The notes: a model not told the origin generated them from the sequence alone. Positions 36,892 to 46,465 are shown, counted from the stretch's first letter. The stretch: DNA of 64,000 nucleotides from Pseudaeromonas aegiceratis (GCF_046254905.1 NZ_CP158016.1:558001-622000), one strand, 5' to 3'. Made by a program: numbers and translations.

Positions 36892-37993
36892 GGCGCGCCC
36901 TCCGGATGAGCCAGGCTACCGGCAGCCAGAGCAGGCAAAACAGCAGCAGGTTGCGGATGGGCAGCCAGGCCGCCAGCCCCGTCATGGCGTAGTGGCCCTG
37001 CTGCACCTGCAGATCCACGTAGTGGGAGACCGGCAGCAGGCTGCGCCAGACGCTGGCGAAGCCGTTCATCTGCTCGGTGGGGAAGGTGATGCCGATAAAG
37101 GCCAACGACGGGGCGGTGAAGGCCGCCGCCAGGCTCATGGCCCGGGTGGCGTCCCGGGTCAGCAGGTAGAGCAGGCAGCCGAGGGCCAGACTCGCCCCCA
37201 CCATCAGCCCCTGGCCCAGCAGCAGCATGGCCAGGCTGCCGGCCTGGGGCCAGCCGGCCAGCCGGAAGGCCAGCAGCATGAGGGCGCCCCAGCCCCAGGC
37301 GATGAGCCAGTAGGGCAGCAGCAGCGGCAGGCCGACGCGGCCCAGCCCGTCCGGCATCTGGCGTCCGTGGCGGGCCAGCCCCACTATGACGGGCACCACG
37401 CAGAAGATCTGCCAGATGGCCGGCCAGATGGCGCTGAGCAGAAACTGGGCGTAGTTGGTGCTGAGGTTAAATAGCGGCGTGATCTGCACCCGGATGGGCG
37501 CCGCCTGGCCCAGGGCACCCGGGCTCGGCACGCCGTGGGCCAGGGCGGTCAGGCCGGCGAGGCTGGCGTTGGCGGTGCCCAGGGCCTGCTGCAGGCTGCC
37601 GTTCACCAGCCGGCCCACCAGCAGCAGCTGGCCGTTGTAGCGCGCCTCCACCACCGGCTGCTTGCCCAGCCGCACATCCTTTTCAAATTCGTAGGGCAGG
37701 ATCACCAGGCCGTAGAGGCGGCCGCTGCGCAGGGCGTCGGCGGCTTCTGGCCACTGGCTGAACTGCCGGGTGACCTGGAGCCCGGCGCTGTCGTCCAGCA
37801 GCTGGCTGACCCGGCGGGAGAGGTGGCTGCCGTCCTGATCCAGCACCCCGATGGGCAGATCCCGCGGCAGTCCGTTGCCAAACAGCGACCAGAGCCAGAG
37901 GCCCAGCAGCAGGGGCAGCCACAGCAGCAGGGCCAGCTGCCAGCGGTCCTGGCTGATGAGCCGCCAGGGCAGAAGCCAACGATTAGTCGGCAT
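36884..37993 (-). CDS. ABC-2 type transporter permease, first of two
   Basis: The 369-residue product has the same layout as the next gene: one N-terminal helix, a periplasmic domain with IGVLDQDGSHLSRRVSQLL, then a bundle of C-terminal helices. Two such permeases probably form a heterodimer. Its start overlaps the 3' end of the HlyD-like gene by 11 bases, and its end overlaps the second permease. The two permeases share only patterns, not close identity. Confidence 0.88.
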   Translation of the reverse strand: MPTNRWLLPWRLISQDRWQLALLLWLPLLLGLWLWSLFGNGLPRDLPIGVLDQDGSHLSRRVSQLLDDSAGLQVTRQFSQWPEAADALRSGRLYGLVILPYEFEKDVRLGKQPVVEARYNGQLLLVGRLVNGSLQQALGTANASLAGLTALAHGVPSPGALGQAAPIRVQITPLFNLSTNYAQFLLSAIWPAIWQIFCVVPVIVGLARHGRQMPDGLGRVGLPLLLPYWLIAWGWGALMLLAFRLAGWPQAGSLAMLLLGQGLMVGASLALGCLLYLLTRDATRAMSLAAAFTAPSLAFIGITFPTEQMNGFASVWRSLLPVSHYVDLQVQQGHYAMTGLAAWLPIRNLLLFCLLWLPVAWLIRRARRG

Positions 37994-38966
37994 CCAGGCT
38001 CACCAGGCCGCTCATGCCCACCCGCAGGGGCAGGTCGGCCTCCAGGGGCCTGGCCTCCACCTCGAAGCTGCGCATGTCAAACCCGCTGCCGCTGTCGGTG
38101 GCCCGCCAGGTGGCGTATTCCCCCATCACGGCGATGTGGCTGACCCTGAAGCGGTGGGGCTGGTCGTCGATGGCCGGCAGGCGCACCTCGAACTCCCGCC
38201 CCATGGGGAAGTGCTTGAGCCGGTCTTCGCGCACCTGCAGCCGCAGCCAGGCGTCGTGCATGTCCAGCAGGGTGACCACGGGGAAGCCCTGGGGCGCCAG
38301 CTCCCCCGGTTGCAACAGCACCTGGCTTACCTCACCGCTGGCGGGGCTGCGCACCTCGGTTTCCGCCTGGTAGGCGGCCACCTCGGCCACGGCCCCCGCC
38401 GCCCGCTTGGCCTGCTCCCGGGCCGCCTGTTTCTGCTCCTCCCGCGCCCCTTCCTGGGCCAGCAGGTATTGCTGCTGGGCGGCATCGGCGGCCAACTGGC
38501 TGGTGCGCCACTGGGTCAGGGCCTCGTCGCGTTTCTGCTCTGCCAGCACCCCTTCCCTAAACAGGGCATCCAGTCTCTGGTAGGTGGTCTGGTGCAGATC
38601 CGCGGCGGCCTGGGCCCGGCGCCACTGATCCTTGGCGGCCAGCACCTGCTGCTCCCGGGCGCCCAGCTCCACGTTGCGGGCCAGGGCGCTGGCGGCGGCC
38701 TCACCGGCCTGGGCCTGCTGCATCTTGGCATCCAGCTCGGGACTCGTCAGGCGGAATACCAGATCCCCCTGCTGGAGCGGGTCGCCCTTCTTGACCAACA
38801 CGCGGTCGATGCGGCCGGGGATCTTGGAGGCCACGCTGTAGCTTTGCGCCTCTATCTGTCCCTGCAGGCGCACGGGGGCGGGGCGGGTGGCCCACCAGGT
38901 GGCCCCCGCCAGGGCGGCGATGGGCAGCAGGGCAAGCAGGGGCAGGCGGCGGGACAGGGCACTCAT
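37983..38966 (-). CDS. HlyD/YbhG-type membrane fusion protein
   Basis: This 327-residue periplasmic adaptor has a single N-terminal membrane anchor (about 8-24), a lipoyl-like half (VRLQGQIEAQSYSVASKIPGR read in parts), a long coiled-coil hairpin rich in Ala and Gln (about 75-200), and the second lipoyl half with RSPASGEVSQVLLQPGE. It bridges the inner-membrane permeases to the TolC-like channel. It overlaps the tolC-like gene by 4 bases (ATGA), showing tight coupling. Confidence 0.9.
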   Translation of the reverse strand: MSALSRRLPLLALLPIAALAGATWWATRPAPVRLQGQIEAQSYSVASKIPGRIDRVLVKKGDPLQQGDLVFRLTSPELDAKMQQAQAGEAAASALARNVELGAREQQVLAAKDQWRRAQAAADLHQTTYQRLDALFREGVLAEQKRDEALTQWRTSQLAADAAQQQYLLAQEGAREEQKQAAREQAKRAAGAVAEVAAYQAETEVRSPASGEVSQVLLQPGELAPQGFPVVTLLDMHDAWLRLQVREDRLKHFPMGREFEVRLPAIDDQPHRFRVSHIAVMGEYATWRATDSGSGFDMRSFEVEARPLEADLPLRVGMSGLVSLDAD

Positions 38967-40378
38967 GATTGAAACTCCACGTCGGCGTGTTGCGGGTATT
39001 GGCTGAATTCGGCGGCCCGGCCGGCCAGCGCCAGCAGGCGGGCCAGGGCGATGTCATAACGGTAGGCGGCGGCCTGGCGCTGGGTCTGCACCCCCAGCAA
39101 TCGGGTCTGGGCCTCCTGCACATCCAGCGAGGTGCCCAGCCCCTGGGTAAAGGCGCTCTGCCGCAGCTTGAGGTTGGCCTGGGCCAGCTCGAGGGTGTGG
39201 GCGCTGGACTCATACTCCTGGCGCGCCTGATCGGCCTCCCGCCAGCTCTGCTGCACCAGCAGGCTCAGATCCTGCCTCAGCTGGGCCAGCATATCCCGCA
39301 CCTGCAGCCGGGTGGTGGCGGCGGCGGCCAGGGTGTCGCTGTGGCCCTCGCGGCTCACCAGGGGCACCTTGACCCCCACCCCCACCAGCCAGTCCGGCGC
39401 CATCTTGGCCGCCAGGGTGTCCTGCTCATACAGCTGGTAGTTGCCGTACAGGAACACCTCCGGCAGCCGCTTGCCCGACTCCACCGTGGCCAGCCCCTCG
39501 GCCTGGCGGGCCTTGGCGTCCAGCAGCTGCAGGCCGGGGTGATGGGCCAGGGTGTCGGCCAGCAGGGTCGCCTCAGGGGGCAGCTGGCGGTTGATAAACA
39601 GCGGCAGGCTGGGCTGGGGCTGCCCCGTCTCCCCCAGCAGGCTGGCCAGGGCCAGCCGGGCGATCTCCGTCTGGCGGCGGGCTTGATCGGTCTGGATCTG
39701 GGCGTTGGCCAGGGCAGACTCGGCGGACAGGCGCTCCACCTCGGCGATCTGCCCCTGTTTGGCCAGCTGATTGGCCTGGGTCAGGTGATGGGCCAGCAGA
39801 TCCTGCTGGGCCTGACGGGTGGCCAGCAGCTGCTGGGCCAGCTGGACGCCGAAGTAGCGCTGGGCCAGGGTCTCGAACGCAGCCATCTGTTTCAAGGCAT
39901 ACTGCTGGCGGGCCTCGTCCACCTGGGCGCCGCGTATGGTCTGGGCGGCATCGATGCGGCCGCCGGCGTACAGGGGCCACATGGCCTGAATGGAGCTGGT
40001 CACCAGATCCTGCTTGGTGAAGGGGGTCACCAGGGCGCTGCTGCCGCCGATGCCGGCCAGCAGCTGGCCCAGCAGCGGGCCCAGGGTGGCGTCCTGGGAC
40101 AGCTGCGCCATGGGGTTGAGATCCGCCAGATCCAGCTCGATGGGCTTGGCCATGTGGGTGGCCTGGCCACTGACGCTGATGTCCGGCAGGTAGAGGGCCC
40201 GGGCGGCATCCGCCAGCTGTTCGGCCTTGGTGATGCCGCCCTGCTCGGCCTTGAGGCCGGGGTTCTGGCTCAGCACCTGCTGCCAGGCGCGGTCAAAGTC
40301 CAGCGGTTGGGCCAGTGCCAGGGCGGGGCCGCACAGTAGCAGCAGGAGGGCGCGTCGCCCCCAGGTGTGTAACGCCAT
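38963..40378 (-). CDS. TolC-family outer membrane efflux protein
   Basis: The 471-residue product has a signal peptide (ALHTWGRRALLLLLCGPALALA) and two repeats of the outer-membrane efflux domain with long Ala/Gln-rich coiled coils. It begins the exporter operon, so the order is channel, adaptor, permease, permease. Relatives serve type I and ABC-2 efflux systems. The promoter may include TATAAT at 40435-40440 on the minus strand, but no good -35 is seen, which could mean control by an activator. Confidence 0.9.
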   Translation of the reverse strand: MALHTWGRRALLLLLCGPALALAQPLDFDRAWQQVLSQNPGLKAEQGGITKAEQLADAARALYLPDISVSGQATHMAKPIELDLADLNPMAQLSQDATLGPLLGQLLAGIGGSSALVTPFTKQDLVTSSIQAMWPLYAGGRIDAAQTIRGAQVDEARQQYALKQMAAFETLAQRYFGVQLAQQLLATRQAQQDLLAHHLTQANQLAKQGQIAEVERLSAESALANAQIQTDQARRQTEIARLALASLLGETGQPQPSLPLFINRQLPPEATLLADTLAHHPGLQLLDAKARQAEGLATVESGKRLPEVFLYGNYQLYEQDTLAAKMAPDWLVGVGVKVPLVSREGHSDTLAAAATTRLQVRDMLAQLRQDLSLLVQQSWREADQARQEYESSAHTLELAQANLKLRQSAFTQGLGTSLDVQEAQTRLLGVQTQRQAAAYRYDIALARLLALAGRAAEFSQYPQHADVEFQS

Positions 40379-40580
40379 GTCGAATCCATTCCGTTGACCC
40401 GGCCACGGGCGAGGCCGGGTAAAAAGGTAGAGCGATTATACTATTCCTGGGCGACCCCTCCCAGGCGGCCGGCCGGGCCGGGATCACCCTTTTGTCATCG
40501 CAGGCGGGGCGGTCTGGGCCTCATTCTACCCCAGGCCGCGCTTGCGCACCGAGGGCCATGGGGCCGCGGCGCGCATTTGT

Positions 40581-40609
40581 TTGGGCAAAAACTGCCCTTG
40601 GTTTATAAT
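40581..40609 (+). promoter_or_regulatory. Promoter of prfC
   Basis: TTGGGC (40581-40586) and TATAAT (40604-40609) are separated by 17 bases, 44 bases upstream of prfC. Confidence 0.7.
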
Positions 40610-40653
40610 CCGCGGCCACTTTCTCGAGTTTTGCGTCATCACGGGACCTTTCC

Positions 40654-42237
<1,584 letters not shown>

Positions 42238-42284
42238 GCTGCGCTTTGGCTGTGCCGGTTGGGCGCAGCCTGTCGGGATGAATG

Positions 42285-42312
42285 AGGGCCGTCGAGAGAC
42301 GGCCCTTTTTTT
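42285..42312 (+). terminator. Terminator of prfC
   Basis: AGGGCCGTC and GACGGCCCT form a 9-bp perfect stem with a GAGA loop, followed by T6. Confidence 0.93.
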
Positions 42313-42606
42313 GTGGCTGCTGGGTGAGGTTCCGCCCTCTTGGGCTCTGGCGATCAACTAACCGCCGCTGGGCGGGGGCGGGCAAAGGGGCGCTGGCCCG
42401 CCCCTTTGCAATCCCTGGCCTTTTGCCCATGGCCGGGACAACCCCTCGCTCTGGTCGTTGTTCCGGGGCCGCCAGCGACGGCCCATCCCTGGACCGGCGC
42501 TGGCTAAGCCCGCCTCCCTGCGGGCCATCCCCTGCACACCGCCCGCCACTCGGCCCGGCCAAGGGCGGTCGGTGGTGTTATTGGGCCTTGGTGTTGAATC
42601 CCCATG

Positions 42607-42636
42607 CGTATTACGCTGGCGCTAATCGTACCTACG
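42607..42636 (-). repeat. REP-like palindrome, copy A (degenerate)
   Basis: On the minus strand it starts GTAGGTACGATTAGCG, clearly related to copies B and C but with a poorly paired stem. The GTAG head faces the AT-rich cassette. Confidence 0.55.
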
Positions 42637-42670
42637 CGGGCTGGGTTGTTTTATCTGGCTCGTTAATACG

Positions 42671-42700
42671 GCGCAATATGCTGCGCTATTGCGCCCTACG
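42671..42700 (-). repeat. REP-like palindrome, copy B
   Basis: On the minus strand it reads GTAG, then a 9-bp perfect stem GGCGCAATA/TATTGCGCC with an 8-base loop. A GTAG head 5' of a hairpin is the known design of REP elements moved by TnpA-REP (RAYT) proteins. It ends 14 bases from the end of the dprA-like gene. Confidence 0.75.
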
Positions 42701-42713
42701 CGGGCTATTTACA

Positions 42714-43709
42714 TCACAGTAACTTATAATTTCCCGGTGAAACAATTACATCTGGATTTGAAAAGCACATTATTGATTCATTGATTTTTGAAAAATCATC
42801 TTTGTTTTTCATTTTTAAAAATAGACTTTCTTTGTAGTTGAATCCTATGATGTTAACTACATCATTGTATGAACCATTCAATAGTATGAGGTTACCTTCT
42901 GCATTTTCAGGTCTTTTAGACTCATCGGTTTTAGATTGACCTACTACCACCAATGGACGACCATATTTCAAAATGGCTCTAGAGGCATGAAGGCTTCCAC
43001 CATTAACCCCCGTTTGGACAAGAAAAACACAAGATGATAGCCCTGCTTGTGTTGAGTCCCTTTTTACAAAGTTAGATTTGCCAGTGAAAGAGTTGTATGG
43101 GTATTCACTCAAGATGGCTCCGCCTGAGGCTAAAATTGCGTCAGCCAGATTTCGATTTTCCGAAGGGTATATTTTTTCCAACCCATGAGCCAATACAGCC
43201 ACAGTTCTCCCTTGGTTTTCTATGCATGTTTTATGAGAAATACTGTCAATGCCTTTGGCAAGGCCGCTAACAATAATCCAATTGTTTTCCACCAGCCACT
43301 TCGTTAATCTTTCACAAATTATTTTGCCATGTTCGGTCGGGTCGCGAGTGCCTATTACCGCGACGGTTTTTTTATTGAGAAGTTCAATGTCTCCCGCAAC
43401 AAATAAAATTGGTGGTGCATCTGGTAATAGTTTCAAGTGACTTGGATATTCATGATCAAAAATGGATATTATTCTATGGTTTCTGTTTTTTGCTTCGGCA
43501 ACTTGCGTCTCTGCAAAGTGCAGAGATTCCTCTTTTATTGCCTTGGATCCATTTCTGTTGTCTTTTGTCAGGTTGCGGGCTAGGTCCTCAAACACGAGTT
43601 CCCCCATGTTAGGCATGGAAAAGAGAGATAATAATTTTTTTGTGCCCACGCCTTTTATTTTGCTTAGCATTAACAAAGTGAAGGTCTCTTGGCTAATATA
43701 GTTATTCAT
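42714..43709 (-). CDS. DprA-like Rossmann (SLOG superfamily) protein in an AT-rich cassette
   Basis: The 331-residue product has the DprA/Smf core: AVIGTRDPTEHG (117-128), IIVSGLAKGIDSISHK (145-160), VLAHGLEKIYPSENRNL (172-188), SEYPYNSFTGKSNFVKRDS and QTGVNGGSLHASRAI (232-246). The N-terminal 60 residues look like the helix-hairpin-helix part of DprA. The C-terminal winged-helix domain common in DprA is not apparent. I chose the ATG at 43709 (GGAGAG upstream); a longer frame would overlap the previous gene. It is AT-rich, unlike the flanks. It follows the HAD-PRTase fusion gene by 43 bases. It is probably not the housekeeping DprA. Confidence 0.85.
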   Translation of the reverse strand: MNNYISQETFTLLMLSKIKGVGTKKLLSLFSMPNMGELVFEDLARNLTKDNRNGSKAIKEESLHFAETQVAEAKNRNHRIISIFDHEYPSHLKLLPDAPPILFVAGDIELLNKKTVAVIGTRDPTEHGKIICERLTKWLVENNWIIVSGLAKGIDSISHKTCIENQGRTVAVLAHGLEKIYPSENRNLADAILASGGAILSEYPYNSFTGKSNFVKRDSTQAGLSSCVFLVQTGVNGGSLHASRAILKYGRPLVVVGQSKTDESKRPENAEGNLILLNGSYNDVVNIIGFNYKESLFLKMKNKDDFSKINESIMCFSNPDVIVSPGNYKLL

Positions 43710-43752
43710 TATCTCTCCATGAACCGTAGCATATGAATGAATAATACACGAA

Positions 43753-45090
43753 TTATTGCGAATAGTCTTCTGTATGTCTACACTGATTAGTTTTTTCAAA
43801 ATATCCAGTGCAACCCCAGAACATTTTACCGGTCTTCCTGTTGGTGCGGCATTGCATTTTTCGACCACATTCAGGACAGAATTTGTCAACTGTTTTTATA
43901 TTAACCGTCTTGGCAAAGCAAACACCAAATATTCTATCAGGTATGCAATGTTCAATAAGTGAAAAAGCACCACGCAAAGTTGCTCCTGTCGTAAATACAT
44001 CATCAATTATAAGAACTTTGCTACCTTGTATTTCATGTTTATATTTATTTTTGAGTTTTAATTTCTCCTTTATCTCGGCTTCTCGAACATCTCTCCCACC
44101 TAGTGTTTTAAGGCTGCGTGCATCATCCTCAAAGTAAAATAAGTCGCTAATGAATCGAGTGGCTTTGTCGGGATATTTTTTTGATACTCGATTCAACATG
44201 TTTTCGAGTCTAGGATTTTTCCCTTTTTTTGATGGTATTACGGTGACTATGTCAAATCTTGCATCATCAGTGTTGTAGAAGAACTTTGGCGCTTTGCTTA
44301 TATAAAAAAGCGTTAAGTCAACAAAATATTCTGGCATGACATAATTAGGGTGTAAATCTTTCTTGTAAATTTCTTGAGAAAGTGCATGTTTATTGTGGAG
44401 CAAAGCTGTTAATGGATCGCCTTGACTAAAGTAACGACCTAGACAAACGGCATCAATGTTTTCTTTTTTTAGCGCGCCGACATCGCCATTCAATAGCATA
44501 GGCATGAAGTAATAACGTTTTTTTGGTAAAGAGAATGCTCCATTTCTAGCTACAAACTCAGCAAGTAATTTAATGCCATCATAATCATCCAGTTCATCAA
44601 TTAAGTAAGTTGAACTTAGCATTGCCGCTGGAATTTGCTTAATTGGATTGTTTGATGCCCAAGCTGGAGCAATAGGTTTTATATGTGCTGCATATGCAGC
44701 GTTGAAATCAACTTCATCATCCCCAATATAAAGAACTTTTTTGCCAACATTTAGAGCTTTCATTGCCATTTCAATTCCATTTGGAGATGGCTTCTTACCT
44801 TCTAAAGATACATCGTTGTAAGTAATAATAGATCCAAAATAGCGTTTTATGTCATGAAATTCCAGAATGGCGTGGGCATATCTTTTCGTCGAATTAGTTA
44901 CTATGGCTAGTTTAACTCCCTTAGATAAAATCTCGCGTAATATTGTCCTTACTTTAGGGTATACTTTTGTTTCCCTTAATAGATCTTCGCTAGGGGCTTC
45001 ACCTGGGGTGCTTTTTCTGAAGCCCTCAAGAGCTTTTGTGTTGACAAGAGTGTTGTCCAAATCAAATATTACAGCTTCAACTTTACTCAT
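43753..45090 (-). CDS. HAD phosphatase-phosphoribosyltransferase-zinc ribbon fusion protein
   Basis: The 445-residue product joins three parts. Residues 1-170 are a HAD hydrolase with motif I DLDNTL (10-15), motif II TNS (65-67), Lys near 99-100 and GDDEVD (123-128). Residues about 240-400 are a ComF-like phosphoribosyltransferase with the PRPP loop IIDDVFTTGAT (361-371). The last 41 residues form a topoisomerase-type zinc ribbon, CPECGRKM (C405, C408) and WGCTGYFEKTNQC (C427, C437). The gene is AT-rich: I count 22 G/C among bases 44221-44280 against 37 in 41221-41280 of prfC. It heads a two-gene unit with a DprA-like gene. A nucleotide-modifying defence or stress role is inferred, not shown. 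Confidence 0.85.
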   Translation of the reverse strand: MSKVEAVIFDLDNTLVNTKALEGFRKSTPGEAPSEDLLRETKVYPKVRTILREILSKGVKLAIVTNSTKRYAHAILEFHDIKRYFGSIITYNDVSLEGKKPSPNGIEMAMKALNVGKKVLYIGDDEVDFNAAYAAHIKPIAPAWASNNPIKQIPAAMLSSTYLIDELDDYDGIKLLAEFVARNGAFSLPKKRYYFMPMLLNGDVGALKKENIDAVCLGRYFSQGDPLTALLHNKHALSQEIYKKDLHPNYVMPEYFVDLTLFYISKAPKFFYNTDDARFDIVTVIPSKKGKNPRLENMLNRVSKKYPDKATRFISDLFYFEDDARSLKTLGGRDVREAEIKEKLKLKNKYKHEIQGSKVLIIDDVFTTGATLRGAFSLIEHCIPDRIFGVCFAKTVNIKTVDKFCPECGRKMQCRTNRKTGKMFWGCTGYFEKTNQCRHTEDYSQ

Positions 45091-45366
45091 ATTCTCTGAC
45101 CTTATTAATATTAAAAAATGAAGGATGCAATGGTTCGCCGAGGGTGTAATAGCTGCAGCTGTATTGCACCGTATTGTTCAATTGGCAACCAAGTTACCTA
45201 ATAAAACTTCATTAGGAAATAATGATATTGGTTTCAAATGGAATTTTGTCGCATGGCGCACTATTCCAGCCGTGCTTGGGGTTGCCCTCGACCGGGCCGA
45301 GCGGGGTGGGGGCTGGAGGGAATGAGCCGCAGGGAGGCGGCGAGAGGCATCGCCGGCTCTGCTCTT

Positions 45367-45396
45367 GTAGGTGCGATTAGCGCAGCTTAATCGCAC
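45367..45396 (+). repeat. REP-like palindrome, copy C
   Basis: GTAG followed by a perfect 9-bp stem GTGCGATTA/TAATCGCAC with the 8-base loop GCGCAGCT. Loop and head match copy B (GCGCAGCA, GTAG). Its GTAG head faces the cassette, so copies B and C flank it in inverted orientation. Confidence 0.75.
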
Positions 45397-45533
45397 GCAT
45401 GTGAAAGAACTCACCCAACCTGAAACCCCGAACGGGCTGGCTAACTGGATCCGGCTCCCCTCTGTCTGGCCGAGGCGGCCACGGTGGGCGGGGCGGCGAG
45501 GCAGGACGCCGAGCCAGTTATCGTCATGTCGGG

Positions 45534-45579
45534 GCCAAACCGGTAAAGGACGGGATTAAGTATCCCGGCCCGGTTTGGC
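45534..45579. repeat. Nested palindromic repeat, copy 1
   Basis: Outer arms GCCAAACCGG/CCGGTTTGGC enclose an inner stem CGGGAT/ATCCCG. A second copy lies about 170 bases away (45707-45754). The nested arms are the same in both copies. Confidence 0.75.
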
Positions 45580-45706
45580 GCGAGGGCAGGGATAGCCCGA
45601 GCGGGGTGCGAAGCCAGGGACGGCGAAGCGGGTGTCGATAACGTGCCCCAAGCCCGGCGCGGACGCCGAGGGAAGCCGCAGGCCCAGACAGCGGGGAGTG
45701 CTGGGG

Positions 45707-45754
45707 GCCAAACCGGATAAGGGACGGGATTGAATATCCCGGCCCCGGTTTGGC
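45707..45754. repeat. Nested palindromic repeat, copy 2
   Basis: Same outer arms GCCAAACCGG/CCGGTTTGGC and inner stem CGGGAT/ATCCCG as copy 1, in the same orientation, with small differences between the stems. Both are followed by GCGC and GGGCAGG. Confidence 0.75.
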
Positions 45755-46021
45755 GCGCAGGGCAGGAGCCCGGAGCGGGCCGTTTGTCAGGGATGACGTT
45801 GGAAGGGGGCAGCATGGCCCCCCTTCCCGCGCCCCCGTGCGCCATGGGGCAGGCAAAAAGCCCAAAGCCGAGTAGGGCGCAACGGACCTAAACAAATTGA
45901 TCAAGCCAACGGCGGTGGGCAAACCGTCAGAATATAAGTGGGCACAAACCCGGCCACCGAGGCCGGCCAACCCCAGTGGCCGCGCCCCCGCCCAACGGCG
46001 GGAGGCTGTGCTGTGAAGACG

Positions 46022-46077
46022 CCACAGGGCTGCATTGGCAGCCCTGTGGTGGACGGGAGGGCTGCGGTGGCAGCCCT
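46022..46077 (-). other. Two tandem hairpins beyond the lipoprotein gene
   Basis: A perfect 12-bp stem CCACAGGGCTGC/GCAGCCCTGTGG (46022-46049) and an 8-bp stem AGGGCTGC/GCAGCCCT (46058-46077) share the same core. Neither has a T-run on the minus strand, so they are not classical terminators but could end or protect the lipoprotein mRNA. Confidence 0.55.
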
Positions 46078-46096
46078 GGGGGGACAGACGCTGGGG

Positions 46097-46465
46097 TTAC
46101 TTCTTCTCGTCGCTGTCCGACTTCATGGCATCCGCCGCTTCGTCCATCTCCTCGGTCATGGCGGCCGCGGCATCCTTGGTGGCATCCATGGCGTCAGCGG
46201 CGGCGTCCTTGGTGGCATCCACGGCGGCGGAGGCGGCCTGTTCGGTGGCGGCCATGGCGTCAGCGGCGGCCTGCTTGGTGGTGTCCATGGCGGCGGAGGC
46301 TGCCTGCTCTGTGGTCGCCATGGCGTCGGCAGCGGCCTGCTTGGTGGCCTCGGCCGCAGCGGCTACCGGCTCCTTGGTCGGTTCGGCCGGGGTGGGCTTG
46401 GGGTCGCCGCAGGCGGCCAGGGCCAGGGTCATGATGCCAAGCAGTATCCGTACTTTGTTGTCCAT
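46097..46465 (-). CDS. Ala-rich repeat lipoprotein
   Basis: The 122-residue product has a lipoprotein signal with LAAC (C19) and then a low-complexity amphipathic region built of repeats near 11 residues: ATKQAAADAMATTEQAASAA, a similar second unit and ATKDAAADAM units, with an acidic-basic tail. The pattern suggests one long helix, as in LEA-like or apolipoprotein-like proteins. It is probably anchored in the outer or inner membrane. The role is unknown; envelope stress or membrane protection would be a guess. It is a single gene, divergent from the iron uptake operon. Confidence 0.8.
   Translation of the reverse strand: MDNKVRILLGIMTLALAACGDPKPTPAEPTKEPVAAAAEATKQAAADAMATTEQAASAAMDTTKQAAADAMAATEQAASAAVDATKDAAADAMDATKDAAAAMTEEMDEAADAMKSDSDEKK

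Larger units (their letters stand above)
42313..42713. other. Gene-free, repeat-rich junction left of the AT-rich cassette
   Basis: No supported gene is present. It contains an inverted repeat GCAAAGGGGCG/CGCCCCTTTGC (42382-42409) and two REP-like palindromes near the cassette. Its minus strand around 42500-42570 resembles 45291-45360 on the plus strand (shared GGGCCGAG and CCGCAGGGAGGCGG), so the two flanks of the cassette carry a diverged inverted repeat. Confidence 0.6.
45091..46096. other. Gene-free junction right of the AT-rich cassette
   Basis: The first about 180 bases remain AT-rich and should hold the promoter of the fusion gene; I see no strong -35/-10 pair. They also hold a small hairpin CCTAAT/ATTAGG (45197-45216). 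From about 45280 the sequence is GC-rich and full of repeats: REP copy C, two copies of a second palindrome (45534-45579, 45707-45754), a partial GTAGGGCGCAA match near 45873 and two hairpins at 46022-46077. No frame in it looks like a real gene. Confidence 0.6.

Noticed and set aside
43710..43889. Longer N-terminus for the DprA-like protein
   Set aside because: It would overlap the previous gene by more than 130 bases, while the ATG at 43709 has a good ribosome-binding site and matches the DprA N-terminal pattern.
45125..45325. Plus-strand frame of 66 codons starting MQWFAEGVIAAAVL
   Set aside because: No ribosome-binding site, it runs from the AT-rich part into GC-rich repeat sequence, and it opposes the promoter region of the fusion gene. 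It could be a remnant but I cannot support it.
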